A stretch of DNA of 64,000 nt from Flexifilum sp963727545 (GTDB taxonomy: Bacteria; Chloroflexota; Anaerolineae; Aggregatilineales; Phototrophicaceae), in assembly GCA_963727545.1 (NCBI GenBank), contig CAVSGS010000020.1:62001-126000 (forward strand), given 5' to 3'. The number at the start of each line of letters is the position of its first letter. The stretch's first letter is position 1. The notes below the pieces were generated by a model. It saw only the letters and a program-made list of their open reading frames with translations. It did not search any database and was not told the origin of the DNA. Below, in pieces: positions 18,459 to 26,920 of the stretch. Made by a program: the position numbers and the translations under genes.

Positions 18459-19469
18459 ATGACAACGATCTGGCCCCTGCCGAAACTGGAAATTCGCGAT
18501 CTAATTAGTATCGATGAATCGCGTCCGGTCGCCCTGCTGACGGGGGATCGTTCGTGGGCGGCGGTTAGCCCGCTGATCAATCTGCCCTTGGTCGTTCAGG
18601 CAGAACCGTATCGCATTGAAGCCGACTATCTCAACTCGCTGGCGGAAGGCTTGCCGCCGCAGGTCGGCGTCGTCTACGGCATCGGTGGCGGCATGGTCGC
18701 CGACGCCGCCAAATACGTCGGCTGGAAACGCGGGCTGCCGGTCGTGATCGTCCCGACCGCACTCAGTCAAGACGGCTTCTTCACGGCGCTGGTCGCCGCG
18801 CGCACCGATGGCAGCGTCAATTACATCACCACCGGTCCCGCCGAAAAGCTGATCATCGACTGGGAAGTGATCCGCGCTGCCCCGCAGAACTTCCGGGGCG
18901 CAGCGATCGTCGAACTGCTGACCATCGTCACCGGCATCCTCGACTGGCGCTACGCGGCGGACCATAACCAGAATACGCCGGACACCCGTTTTGTCCCGTG
19001 GGCAGCGGGCTTGATGGCGGGTATCGCCCAGCAAGCCTTCAAGATCGCGGCGGGTGTCGGGCGCGGTGACGTCGAATCGCTGCGCAACCTGCTCGACCTG
19101 CTCTGCATGGAAGTGCAGCTTACGAATCAAATGGGACACAACCGCCCGCAGGAAGGCAGCGAGCAGTATTTCGCCTACGCCATCGAGCCGCGCGCCGGTA
19201 AGGGCAAACCCGTCCCTTACGCCGACATGGTCGGTCCGGGCATTCTGCTGGCGTCGGCGCTGCACGGTCAGGACACCGCGCCGATCCGCCGGACACTGGA
19301 ATCAGCAGGCATTCGGCTCGGTCAACTGCGCAGCGAGGACATCGTCGATACACTCAAGATTCTGCCGGAATACGTCCGCAAGCATAACCTGCCCTACAGC
19401 ATCCTCAACGACCTCGATCCGACCGCCGAGCGCGTCCACGAACTGCTGACGACGACGGGTTTAGGCTGA
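18459..19469 (+). CDS. Glycerol-1-phosphate dehydrogenase-like protein lacking usual metal ligands
   Basis: The Rossmann part YGIGGGMVADAAKYVGWKRGLP and the VIVPTALSQDGFFT motif place this in the sn-glycerol-1-phosphate dehydrogenase (EgsA/AraM) branch of iron-containing dehydrogenases. By eye against AraM, the metal Asp of the GFGD motif is Glu152 (AIVELLTIV). The His of GEHHISH falls at Gln236 (GSEQYFAY), and the His of LHGAKVG at Tyr254 (PYADMVG). The usual Zn/Ni site therefore appears absent and the activity may differ. ATG 18459 follows GGAGG. The gene leads a run with a methyltransferase (38 bp on) and a phosphohexomutase. Confidence 0.75.
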   Translation: MTTIWPLPKLEIRDLISIDESRPVALLTGDRSWAAVSPLINLPLVVQAEPYRIEADYLNSLAEGLPPQVGVVYGIGGGMVADAAKYVGWKRGLPVVIVPTALSQDGFFTALVAARTDGSVNYITTGPAEKLIIDWEVIRAAPQNFRGAAIVELLTIVTGILDWRYAADHNQNTPDTRFVPWAAGLMAGIAQQAFKIAAGVGRGDVESLRNLLDLLCMEVQLTNQMGHNRPQEGSEQYFAYAIEPRAGKGKPVPYADMVGPGILLASALHGQDTAPIRRTLESAGIRLGQLRSEDIVDTLKILPEYVRKHNLPYSILNDLDPTAERVHELLTTTGLG

Positions 19470-19507
19470 ATCCTAAACTCTCGCGCATTTCGAGGGGCTG
19501 ATCGCGC

Positions 19508-20260
19508 ATGACGGATGACGAGCTAATCGCACTGTGGCAGGCTGAAGCGGAAAAACCGTTCACCGGTTGGGATTTTTCCTATTTGCAGGGACGGTATCAC
19601 CAAGCTGCGCCGCCTTGGTCTTACGATGCCATGGTTCGGGCGCTGCTCCCCGATGCCCATGCGGTGATCGACTTGGGGACCGGCGGCGGCGAAAAGCTGC
19701 TCACATTCAAGGATGCTCTGCCCCCCAATACACAGGCAACCGAAGGCTATGCGCCCAACGTACCGGTCGCCCGCGCCAACCTCGAACCGCAGGGAATCCG
19801 CGTAACCGACTACAACATCGAACTCGAACCCCGAATGCCCTTCGACGACGCCAGCTTCGACCTTGTACTCGACCGCCACGAGTCGTTCGACGGTTTCGAA
19901 ATCGCGCGCATCCTCCAACCGCAGGGCGTCTTCCTGACGCAGCAGGTGGACGGGCATGACCTCGATGACATGCTGGCATTGTTCGGGCTAGAACCGCAGT
20001 ACACCCACGTCACGCTTGCCGTTTGCGGGCAAGAAGTCAATGACGCGGGGTTGGCAATTGAGCACGGCGAAGAATGGTCGGGCAAAATGACCTTCGACGA
20101 CGTCAGCGCCTTCGTCTATTACTTACACGCAATTCCGTGGAGCGCCCCCGCCGATTTCACGGTCGAGCGCTACGCCGATCTCCTCCTGCGACTGCATCAT
20201 CAGAGGCAAGCATTGTCGTTCACGATGCGACGCTTTATCATCCAAGCGCGAAAAATCTGA
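19508..20260 (+). CDS. Class I SAM-dependent methyltransferase
   Basis: The 250-residue protein shows AVIDLGTGGGEKLL (SAM motif I), SFDLVLDRHESF (motif II region) and a RILQPQGVFLTQQ strand. The N-terminus (WQAEAEKPFTGWDFSYLQGR) is typical of small Chloroflexota and Firmicutes methyltransferases of unknown substrate. It lies between the dehydrogenase-like gene and the phosphohexomutase on the same strand with gaps of 38 and 55 bp, so co-transcription is likely. Confidence 0.85.
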   Translation: MTDDELIALWQAEAEKPFTGWDFSYLQGRYHQAAPPWSYDAMVRALLPDAHAVIDLGTGGGEKLLTFKDALPPNTQATEGYAPNVPVARANLEPQGIRVTDYNIELEPRMPFDDASFDLVLDRHESFDGFEIARILQPQGVFLTQQVDGHDLDDMLALFGLEPQYTHVTLAVCGQEVNDAGLAIEHGEEWSGKMTFDDVSAFVYYLHAIPWSAPADFTVERYADLLLRLHHQRQALSFTMRRFIIQARKI

Positions 20261-20315
20261 TAGTATCGCAATTATGGCAGCAATAGCTTGTATGCACTAA
20301 AGGACGAAACGTCGA

Positions 20316-21752
20316 ATGATACGCTTCGGTACCGACGGCTGGCGTGCCGTCATCGCAGATACGTTCACCTTCGCTAACTTGCGGCAGCTTGCGCAAGCGG
20401 TCGCGGAATCGGTCAATAAGCAGCACGTCGGCAGCGATCTGCCGCAGGTCGTCGTCGGCTACGACACCCGCTTCCTCTCCGACCGCTTTGCCATGGAGAC
20501 GGCGCGCGTGCTCGCCGGCAACGAGATCATCGTCTGGCTGACCCGCACCGACGCCCCCACCCCGGCGATCTCGTTCAACGTCAAGGACAAGGGCGCGGAC
20601 GCGGGCATCGTCATCACCGCCAGCCACAATCCACCGCGTTACAACGGCTTCAAGCTGAAAGCCGCCTACGGGGGCAGCGCGACCGCCGAGCAATGCGCGC
20701 TGGTCGAGGAAGAAATGGCGTTGATGGAGCGCGAAGTGCGCGGACCCAACATCATGGATTACGACCACGCCATCGAAACCGGCATGATTCGCCGTTTCGA
20801 TCCCTCGTGGCCCTATTATCAGCATCTCGGCACGCTGATCGACCTCGACTGCGTCTCCGAGGGCGAGTTGAATGTCGTCCACGACGCGATGTGGGGGGCG
20901 GGACGCGGTTCGTTCGCCGGAATCCTCTCACGGACGCGGGCGCACCTCACCGAAGTTCGCGGCGCGCTCAATCCCGGTTTCGGTGGCATCCACCCCGAAC
21001 CGATCATGCGCAACCTCACCGAACTGGTCGCTGCCGTCCAGCACTTGCAGGCGCACGTCGGCTTGGCGACCGACGGCGACGCCGACCGCATCGGTGCAAT
21101 CGACGCGCACGGCAATTTCATCGACCCGCACACCGTCTTTGCGCTCACGCTGCGCCACCTCGTCGAGAACAAGGGGCAGCGCGGCGAGGTCGTCAAGACC
21201 GTCTCGACCACGATGATGATCGACGCGCTGGCGAAGAAGTATGACCTCAAGCTGCACGTAACACCGGTCGGCTTCAACCACATCGCCGACCTGATGATGA
21301 AGAACGACGTGCTGATCGGCGGCGAGGAGAGCGGCGGCATCAGCGTGCGCGGGCACATCCCCGAAGGCGACGGCATCCTGATGGGCTTGCTGCTGCTGGA
21401 GATCATGGCACACAACCGCGCCCCGCTGCACGAGATCGTCGCCGACTTGCAGGCGAACTTTGGTCCCGCCTGCTATGCCCGCAACGACGTGCACCTGACT
21501 CACCAGCGCCCGAAGAAGCAGATCGTCCAAATGCTGACCGACAGCGCCCCGGAGACGATGAACGGCGAGACCGTCGCCCGCGTCGATACGCTGGACGGCA
21601 TCAAGTTCTATCTAAGCGACGATAGCTGGCTGCTGATCCGCCCCAGCGGGACGGAGCCGGTACTGCGGATTTACGCCGAAGCCCATACGCACGAGGACGT
21701 GAAAGCCCTGCTCGACTGCGGCGCAGCGATGGGCAAGTTAGTGTTGGCGTAA
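20316..21752 (+). CDS. Phosphoglucomutase/phosphomannomutase (alpha-D-phosphohexomutase)
   Basis: All four signature loops are present in 478 residues: catalytic Ser103 in TASHNPPRYNG, the Mg loop TDGDADRIG near 250, the sugar loop GGEESGGIS near 335 and the phosphate loop RPSGTEPVLR near 443. The enzyme interconverts hexose 1- and 6-phosphates for glycan precursor supply or glycogen metabolism. Glucose versus mannose preference cannot be read from the sequence. The start ATG 20316 has AAAGGACG upstream. It ends 8 bp before a convergent TPR gene. Confidence 0.93.
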   Translation: MIRFGTDGWRAVIADTFTFANLRQLAQAVAESVNKQHVGSDLPQVVVGYDTRFLSDRFAMETARVLAGNEIIVWLTRTDAPTPAISFNVKDKGADAGIVITASHNPPRYNGFKLKAAYGGSATAEQCALVEEEMALMEREVRGPNIMDYDHAIETGMIRRFDPSWPYYQHLGTLIDLDCVSEGELNVVHDAMWGAGRGSFAGILSRTRAHLTEVRGALNPGFGGIHPEPIMRNLTELVAAVQHLQAHVGLATDGDADRIGAIDAHGNFIDPHTVFALTLRHLVENKGQRGEVVKTVSTTMMIDALAKKYDLKLHVTPVGFNHIADLMMKNDVLIGGEESGGISVRGHIPEGDGILMGLLLLEIMAHNRAPLHEIVADLQANFGPACYARNDVHLTHQRPKKQIVQMLTDSAPETMNGETVARVDTLDGIKFYLSDDSWLLIRPSGTEPVLRIYAEAHTHEDVKALLDCGAAMGKLVLA

Positions 21753-21759
21753 GAATGCT

Positions 21760-23211
21760 TTAGGCAGTGTCGTGCTGAGCGAGGTAAGCGCGCATCTCCT
21801 CAACATAGTGCTGACTGCGCGGTGTATTGATCCCTTGCCAGAACTCAAGGGCGCGGCGATAATCCTCGACCGCGCCTTTTACATCTCCTTTGGCAGCCAG
21901 CAAACTCGCTTTGACGTAGTGTGCCCGCCCATCATAGTCACTGCGCGCCAATGCGCTTTCCGCGAAGTGCAGGGCATGGTCAGCCTGTTTCTCGATTAAG
22001 CTGAGTAATGCCAACTGGCTGTAGCCAATGGTTTCGTCGGGCAGCAAATGATTGGCTTGAACGAAATCAGCACGAGCGGCTTGGTAGTTCCCTTGATCCA
22101 TATGGATACTGCCGCGAATGCCATACAGCGTTACGAGCGACCGATCATCTGGTCGGCTTTGCAGCAGCGACAGCGCGGTCTTAACGTCGTCGAGCGCGCG
22201 ATCGTAGTCTAGTTGCTCATGGTAGATCATCGCGCGGCGGACAAAACTGCTTCCCACTTCAGGAAAATGCTCGATCAACCACTCGCAGTCCTTAAGCGAG
22301 TTGTCATGATCGGATAGATAGAAGAAGATTTCAGCGCGCAGAAAATAATACTCGGCTTCGGGTTTCAGACGAATGCACTCATTGATGTCAGCAAGGGCAA
22401 GCTCATAGCGCCTCGTATTCATGTAAGCAGCGGCGCGGTTGCGCCGCGTGACGAAATCCTCTGGATTTTGATTCAGAACAGCCGTATAGTCAGCAACGGC
22501 TTGGTCGAATTGATGACGCCGAAAATGCTCCGCTGCCCGCTGCTCTAGCAGCCACACTTTATCCGGGTAGGAATCCATCAGTTGCGTATAAATAGTGATC
22601 AAGTCGTCGGTGCGCCTCGGCTCCGAGGGTGGTGATTCACCAGTCGAAGCAGGCGTTTCAGCTACCGGCGACGGGTCGCTCAGTCGAAGACCCAAGCCCT
22701 CATTCAGCAAGCGCAGCACCCAGTTTTGTCGGCGCGACTGTTGCGGTGACGGCGGGCGCGTGTAAGTCGATGGCTCGATGCCGAGCTGCGCCCGCAATGC
22801 CGCTGCAACAGCTTCGCGCGAAGCACCAGTCACGGCGAAAACCGCATCGATGGTCTTATCCGGCGCACGAAGTACGCCGATCAGCAAATGCTCGGTGCCG
22901 ATTCGATAATGACCAGCGCGGCGCGCCTCGTCTACGGCTAGCTCAAGCGAACGTTTTATGCCCGCGCTCAGTTGGGATTGCCCCGTTGTTGGAGCTGCCT
23001 CGGCAGGCAGCGCATCGACCAGCGGACGAATGCGCTCGGCGGTGATACCCTGTTGAAACAGAGCCAGAGCGGTGTGAGTCCGGTAATAGAGCACCAGCGC
23101 GAGCAGGAGATGACTGGTTTCAATCGTCCCTGACTGGCGTGATTCTGCTTCGTGCTGTGCCATCGACAGCGCGACTCGGGCTGCGCCCGTGAACCGCTCG
23201 ATCTTCGCCAA
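21760..23211 (-). CDS. Clp N-terminal repeat domain fused to TPR repeats
   Basis: Residues 1-145 contain two ClpA/ClpC-type N-terminal repeats: RFTGAARVALSMAQHEAE and IETSHLLLALV, then AVDEARRAGHYRIGTEHLLIGVL. This is the substrate- and adaptor-binding module of Clp ATPases, but no AAA+ domain follows. After a Pro/Ser linker, about seven TPR units (from about 205) continue to the C-terminus. The protein may therefore bind Clp clients or adaptors without unfolding them. The start is TTG 23211, one base after the stop of the upstream membrane-protein gene, so translation is probably coupled. Confidence 0.8.
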   Translation of the reverse strand: MAKIERFTGAARVALSMAQHEAESRQSGTIETSHLLLALVLYYRTHTALALFQQGITAERIRPLVDALPAEAAPTTGQSQLSAGIKRSLELAVDEARRAGHYRIGTEHLLIGVLRAPDKTIDAVFAVTGASREAVAAALRAQLGIEPSTYTRPPSPQQSRRQNWVLRLLNEGLGLRLSDPSPVAETPASTGESPPSEPRRTDDLITIYTQLMDSYPDKVWLLEQRAAEHFRRHQFDQAVADYTAVLNQNPEDFVTRRNRAAAYMNTRRYELALADINECIRLKPEAEYYFLRAEIFFYLSDHDNSLKDCEWLIEHFPEVGSSFVRRAMIYHEQLDYDRALDDVKTALSLLQSRPDDRSLVTLYGIRGSIHMDQGNYQAARADFVQANHLLPDETIGYSQLALLSLIEKQADHALHFAESALARSDYDGRAHYVKASLLAAKGDVKGAVEDYRRALEFWQGINTPRSQHYVEEMRAYLAQHDTA

Positions 23212-23212
23212 A

Positions 23213-24547
23213 TCAGCTGGATGACCCGCCGCGCACCAACCGTTGCAGCAGATCGAACCAGAACGGCGCGCCCTGCATAATGGCGATCACGGTCACGATC
23301 ACGCCCAGTACTTTGCGCACCCACAAGCCGACCCAGAAGGGGTTGTTACCGGGAATGAGCAGCCAGAGATTGCGCATACTACTGCACTCGACTAAGTTCT
23401 GGTCGCTCTGCTGACAACCACCGTCAATCGGCGTGTATTCCCAACCAATCGGCAAGCTTAAATTGAGCAGGGTGTTCAGCGTATCTTGAAACTGCTGCGC
23501 CAGCTCAGCATTGGTGGGCGACGTGGGCGTCGGCGCGGGTGCAGCCACACTTTCTCCCGGTGGGATCACGCTCGCGCCGGACGCGTCGGTAGCGACCGGC
23601 GTCGGTACTTCCGGCTGCGGGGTCGGCTGAATGCGGGACTCAAGCGCGCCACTGTTGACGGCATCCCTCGCCGCCGTGGTGATCGCCGTCCGCAGCGCCG
23701 GATCGTCCCACAGCGCCTTCGCCATTTGCAGCGAGTCGGCGTTGAGCAAAACCGTCAGCACCAGCCCAATGATCAGCGAGAACAAGACCAGACGGCGCTT
23801 GTAGAGGTCGGTGACGATATTCATGCGCTCGTCAAACCAATTTTCGATGTTGGTTTGCGCTTCGTCGAGCGTCTGCGCCGAGGCAACGATCACCTTGAGC
23901 GCGCGTCGGAACGCATCGTCGTTGACCCGTCGCAGCCCTTCCAGCAGGGGCAGCAGACGGCTGCTTTCAGAATTGTCGTTCAACTGCGCTTCTTTGCGCC
24001 GTTCTTCAATTGGTTGGAGCGCGTTAAGCAGCGGCGCTTGCATCCCCACCGGCAGCGCTTGAATTGCCGCCCGCATCTCCGGCAGCCCGATCCCGGCACT
24101 CTCTAGCCCAAACGCGAGGTCGAGCAGATGAAACTTCTGCGAGCTTTCCGGCAGGTCGTTGATCGCCGTCAAGAGCGGACCGTAGAGCGTGAGGTCGGCT
24201 TTCTCGGTCAGCAAGCTGGTGAGCACCTGTGCGAACGTCTGCGGCGTGATCCAGCTCACGTCGGTCACTTTGGCTTGGCTCATCTGGGCTGCCAGCGCGC
24301 GGGCATCGGCGGGATTATCGGTCTCGTCGGGCATGATCATGTCCGCCTTGACCATCTTGATCAGCGGATGCGCCAAGAACTGCGCCTGAATCTCCGGGTC
24401 GGTCAGTAGTTCGATCAGCCCTTGCTTGAGGTACTCCGCCCGCCATTTCAAGATGTTGCTGACAACCCCGTTGACCGTCGTCACCAAGATGCTGAGCAGG
24501 CTAAAGACGAAGATAAGACCAATCGCCACTTGAATGATCGCTAACAT
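23213..24547 (-). CDS. Membrane protein of unknown function with cytoplasmic insert
   Basis: The 444-residue protein has an N-terminal helix (IIQVAIGLIFVFSLLSILV). A hydrophilic helical domain follows (about 35-240), then a helix at VLFSLIIGLVLTVLLNADS. A Pro/Ala/Thr-rich extracytoplasmic loop comes next, with two Cys in DGGCQQSDQNLVECSS. The C-terminal segment is KVLGVIVTVIAIMQGAPFWFDLL. The closing GAPFWFDLL phrase recurs in an uncharacterised bacterial membrane family. ATG 24547 has GGGAGG close upstream. It is the first gene of a two-gene unit with the Clp-N/TPR protein and is divergent from icd. Confidence 0.7.
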   Translation of the reverse strand: MLAIIQVAIGLIFVFSLLSILVTTVNGVVSNILKWRAEYLKQGLIELLTDPEIQAQFLAHPLIKMVKADMIMPDETDNPADARALAAQMSQAKVTDVSWITPQTFAQVLTSLLTEKADLTLYGPLLTAINDLPESSQKFHLLDLAFGLESAGIGLPEMRAAIQALPVGMQAPLLNALQPIEERRKEAQLNDNSESSRLLPLLEGLRRVNDDAFRRALKVIVASAQTLDEAQTNIENWFDERMNIVTDLYKRRLVLFSLIIGLVLTVLLNADSLQMAKALWDDPALRTAITTAARDAVNSGALESRIQPTPQPEVPTPVATDASGASVIPPGESVAAPAPTPTSPTNAELAQQFQDTLNTLLNLSLPIGWEYTPIDGGCQQSDQNLVECSSMRNLWLLIPGNNPFWVGLWVRKVLGVIVTVIAIMQGAPFWFDLLQRLVRGGSSS

Positions 24548-24590
24548 GATTCCTCCCGCGCGTGGAGCACTACACCACAGTTTAGCATGA

Positions 24591-24620
24591 TTCCATTGTG
24601 GTGGCAGACGGTGTTATAAT
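24591..24620 (+). promoter_or_regulatory. Probable icd promoter
   Basis: A consensus TATAAT at 24615-24620 lies 53 bp before icd. A weak -35 candidate TTCCAT at 24591 gives an 18-bp spacer. Confidence 0.45.
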
Positions 24621-24672
24621 TCCGCGCAAGTATTCGTATATATAGACGCTGTATTAAGGAGATCGCAAGTAG

Positions 24673-25917
24673 ATGGCATTCGATAAAATCGTCGTTCCCG
24701 AAGGTGGTCAGAAGATCACCGCAGCGGACGGCAAACTCAACGTCCCCGACAATCCGTATCTCTGCTTTATCGAGGGCGACGGTATCGGCAAAGACATCAT
24801 GACCGCCAGCAAGCGCATCTGGGATGCGGCGGTCGAGAAAGCTTACGGCGGCAAGCGTAAAGTCTCGTGGATCGAGATTTACGCCGGTGAAAAAGCGGCT
24901 TCGATCTATGACGGCAACTACATGCCCGAAGAAACTTTCGACGCCCTGCGCGAGTACCTGATCGGCATCAAGGGTCCGCTGACGACCCCGGTCGGCGGCG
25001 GCTTCCGTTCGCTGAACGTGACGCTGCGGCAGGTGCTCGACCTGTATAGCTGCGTTCGCCCGGTGCGTTGGTATCGCGGCGTGCCCAGCCCGGTCAAGCA
25101 CCCGGAAAACGTGGACGTCGTCATCTTCCGTGAGAACACCGAAGACGTCTACGCCGGGATCGAGTACGAAGCCGGTACGCCGGAGAACGCCAAGCTAGCG
25201 AAGTTCCTGCGCGAAGAACTCGGCGCGAACTTCTTCGAGGGTGCGGGCATCGGCATCAAGCCGATCAGCGCGTTCGGCTCCAAGCGACTGGTGCGCGCGG
25301 CGATCAAGTACGCGCTGGAGCGCGGGCGCGAGAGCGTAACCCTCGTCCACAAAGGCAATATCCAGAAATTCACCGAAGGCGCGTTCACCAAATGGGGCTA
25401 TGAAGTCGCCGCGCAGGAATTCCCGAACGAGACGATCTCGTGGGATGACGTCGCCGCCAATCACGGTGGCAAAGTGCCGGAAGGCAAGCTGCTGATTCAG
25501 GACGTGATCGCCGACATTAGCTTCCAGAAGATGCTGCTGCGCCCGACCGAGTTCGACGTGCTGGCGACGCCCAACCTCAACGGCGACTACCTTAGCGACG
25601 CGATCGCGGCGGAAGTCGGCGGCGTGGGGATCGCCCCCGGCGCGAACATCGGCGACGAAGTGGCGCTGTTCGAAGCGACGCACGGCACCGCGCCCAAGTA
25701 CACCGACCTCGACAAGGTCAACCCCGGTTCGCTGATGTTCAGCGGCGTCATGATGCTGGAACACCTCGGCTGGCAGGAAGCCGCCGACCTGATCACCAGC
25801 GGCTACGAGAAGACGCTCGACCAGAAGATCGTGACTTACGACTTCGCCCGCCAGATGGAAGGCGCGACCGAGGTCAAGACCAGCGAATTCGCCACCGCCA
25901 TCATCGGCAATATGTAA
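24673..25917 (+). CDS. icd: Isocitrate dehydrogenase, NADP-dependent
   Basis: The 414-residue sequence is colinear with the homodimeric E. coli type Icd. The substrate loop GGGFRSLNV places Ser at 113, as in E. coli. RENTEDVYAGIEYEAGT, VHKGNIQKFTEGAF and the metal Asp region NLNGDYLSDAIAAEVGG are all present. HGTAPKYTDLDKVNPGS carries the Lys-Tyr pair that selects NADP. It oxidises isocitrate to 2-oxoglutarate in the TCA cycle. AAGGAG lies about 12 nt before ATG 24673. The gene looks monocistronic. Confidence 0.97.
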   Translation: MAFDKIVVPEGGQKITAADGKLNVPDNPYLCFIEGDGIGKDIMTASKRIWDAAVEKAYGGKRKVSWIEIYAGEKAASIYDGNYMPEETFDALREYLIGIKGPLTTPVGGGFRSLNVTLRQVLDLYSCVRPVRWYRGVPSPVKHPENVDVVIFRENTEDVYAGIEYEAGTPENAKLAKFLREELGANFFEGAGIGIKPISAFGSKRLVRAAIKYALERGRESVTLVHKGNIQKFTEGAFTKWGYEVAAQEFPNETISWDDVAANHGGKVPEGKLLIQDVIADISFQKMLLRPTEFDVLATPNLNGDYLSDAIAAEVGGVGIAPGANIGDEVALFEATHGTAPKYTDLDKVNPGSLMFSGVMMLEHLGWQEAADLITSGYEKTLDQKIVTYDFARQMEGATEVKTSEFATAIIGNM

Positions 25918-25944
25918 TAGGTGGCTCCTTAGAAAATGTTGGTT

Positions 25945-25972
25945 GTAGGGGCGTTATATATAACGCCCCTAC
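25945..25972. repeat. Family A palindromic repeat, copy A2 (perfect 28-bp palindrome)
   Basis: A perfect palindrome with arms GTAGGGGCGTTATA and TATAACGCCCCTAC lies between the convergent icd and carbonic-anhydrase genes. Confidence 0.85.
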
Positions 25973-25987
25973 GGACACCGCACCTCG

Positions 25988-26536
25988 CTACGCCCCCTCG
26001 TTGATCAAATACAGCCGGTTATCCTCAACGCGATACAACATCGGCGCAATCAGCAGATTCGGATAGCGATGGCGCAGCCGCGTCACCTCACTGGTCACAA
26101 AATCGACCGGGTCGCTGATCTCGAACAGCGGCGCGAGACTGTAAAAGTGCGCCTCAGCTTGATCGCGCGACCAGCCCTCGCTAGCGACGAGGTTGTCGAT
26201 GAAGGGATCCTTGCGCGCCGCCAAGTTGACCATGCCACAATCATTGTGCCCGATCAGCGCCATCGCCCGAACACCACCGACGGCGATGGCGTAAGAGATG
26301 GTGAATTCGCTGTAGCGGAGGTTCGCCCCACCCGACCGGATAATGTAGGCAAAGTTATCCGGAATGCGCAGGTGCTTGCGGTGATCCATGCACATGCCGA
26401 CCAGCAGATCCGCGCTTGTGTAGGTGTCCAACGGCGCGCCGAGATTGTTGTAGCGAAGCAGGCGACCAACCGGGGTATCGCGGTAACGCGGCGGGATGTC
26501 TGCTTCGCTTCGAACCGGGTGTAATTTCTCGTTCAT
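25988..26536 (-). CDS. Beta-carbonic anhydrase family protein
   Basis: Zinc ligands and the catalytic dyad are visible: Cys49, Asp51 and Arg53 in GMCMDHRKH, then His97 and Cys100 in IGHNDCGMV. The fold signature NFAYIIRSGGANLR is also present. At 182 residues it is a compact member. It would hydrate CO2 to bicarbonate in the cytoplasm. The start ATG 26536 has no clear ribosome site but lies 4 nt after the stop of the Nif11-like gene, so coupling is likely. Confidence 0.85.
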   Translation of the reverse strand: MNEKLHPVRSEADIPPRYRDTPVGRLLRYNNLGAPLDTYTSADLLVGMCMDHRKHLRIPDNFAYIIRSGGANLRYSEFTISYAIAVGGVRAMALIGHNDCGMVNLAARKDPFIDNLVASEGWSRDQAEAHFYSLAPLFEISDPVDFVTSEVTRLRHRYPNLLIAPMLYRVEDNRLYLINEGA

Positions 26537-26540
26537 CGGA

Positions 26541-26759
26541 CTAGAGCGAGTAACGCTGCTTGATTTCGTTGGTGCTGTGGAGGTTGTAACCCTTCAGCGC
26601 CGTTGACAAGTCCTCTTTAGTGAAGCTGTAGCCCGTTTTGGAATGGGCATAATGGATGAAGTCCTCGATCGTCTTGGGACTCATGATGTAGAGCTGCGTG
26701 CGGACAGTCGGCTCGGCGGTAAATTTCGTCAGAAAGGCTTTGGCGGTTTCCACGCTCAT
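26541..26759 (-). CDS. Nif11-like domain small protein
   Basis: The 72-residue protein reads MSVETAKAFLTKFTAEP, then a middle block, then HYAHSKTGYSFTKEDLSTAL. This matches the Nif11 domain found in cyanobacterial and other small proteins and in nitrile-hydratase-like leader peptides. There is no double-glycine cleavage site or Cys/Ser-rich core, so a precursor peptide role is not supported. ATG 26759 is chosen because AAGGAG lies at good spacing. It sits immediately upstream of the beta-carbonic anhydrase, implying shared expression. Confidence 0.8.
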   Translation of the reverse strand: MSVETAKAFLTKFTAEPTVRTQLYIMSPKTIEDFIHYAHSKTGYSFTKEDLSTALKGYNLHSTNEIKQRYSL

Positions 26760-26844
26760 ATTGAGGTTTCTCCTTGTTGGTGAATACCCCCATTGTCGCG
26801 CAAATTGCACGCTCAGCCAAGCCTAAATTTAAGCGGAAAGATTG

Positions 26845-26910
26845 AACCACAAAGATCACAAAGGACACAGAGCGATCATTTTCTTCGTGTTCTCGGCGTC
26901 CTTTGTGGTT
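26845..26910. repeat. Inverted repeat element C
   Basis: AACCACAAAG (26845-26854) and CTTTGTGGTT (26901-26910) form perfect 10-bp arms around a centre with weaker pairing (GGACACAGAG/CTCGGCGTCC). It lies between the FTR1 remnant and the Nif11 gene. Similar 'accacaaag' elements are dispersed in many environmental genomes, but only this copy is in the window. Confidence 0.6.
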
Positions 26911-26920
26911 AGAAATAGCT

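Noticed and set aside
26541..26759. RiPP precursor reading of the Nif11-like gene
   Set aside because: It has no Gly-Gly cleavage site or Cys/Ser/Thr-rich core and no modification enzyme nearby.
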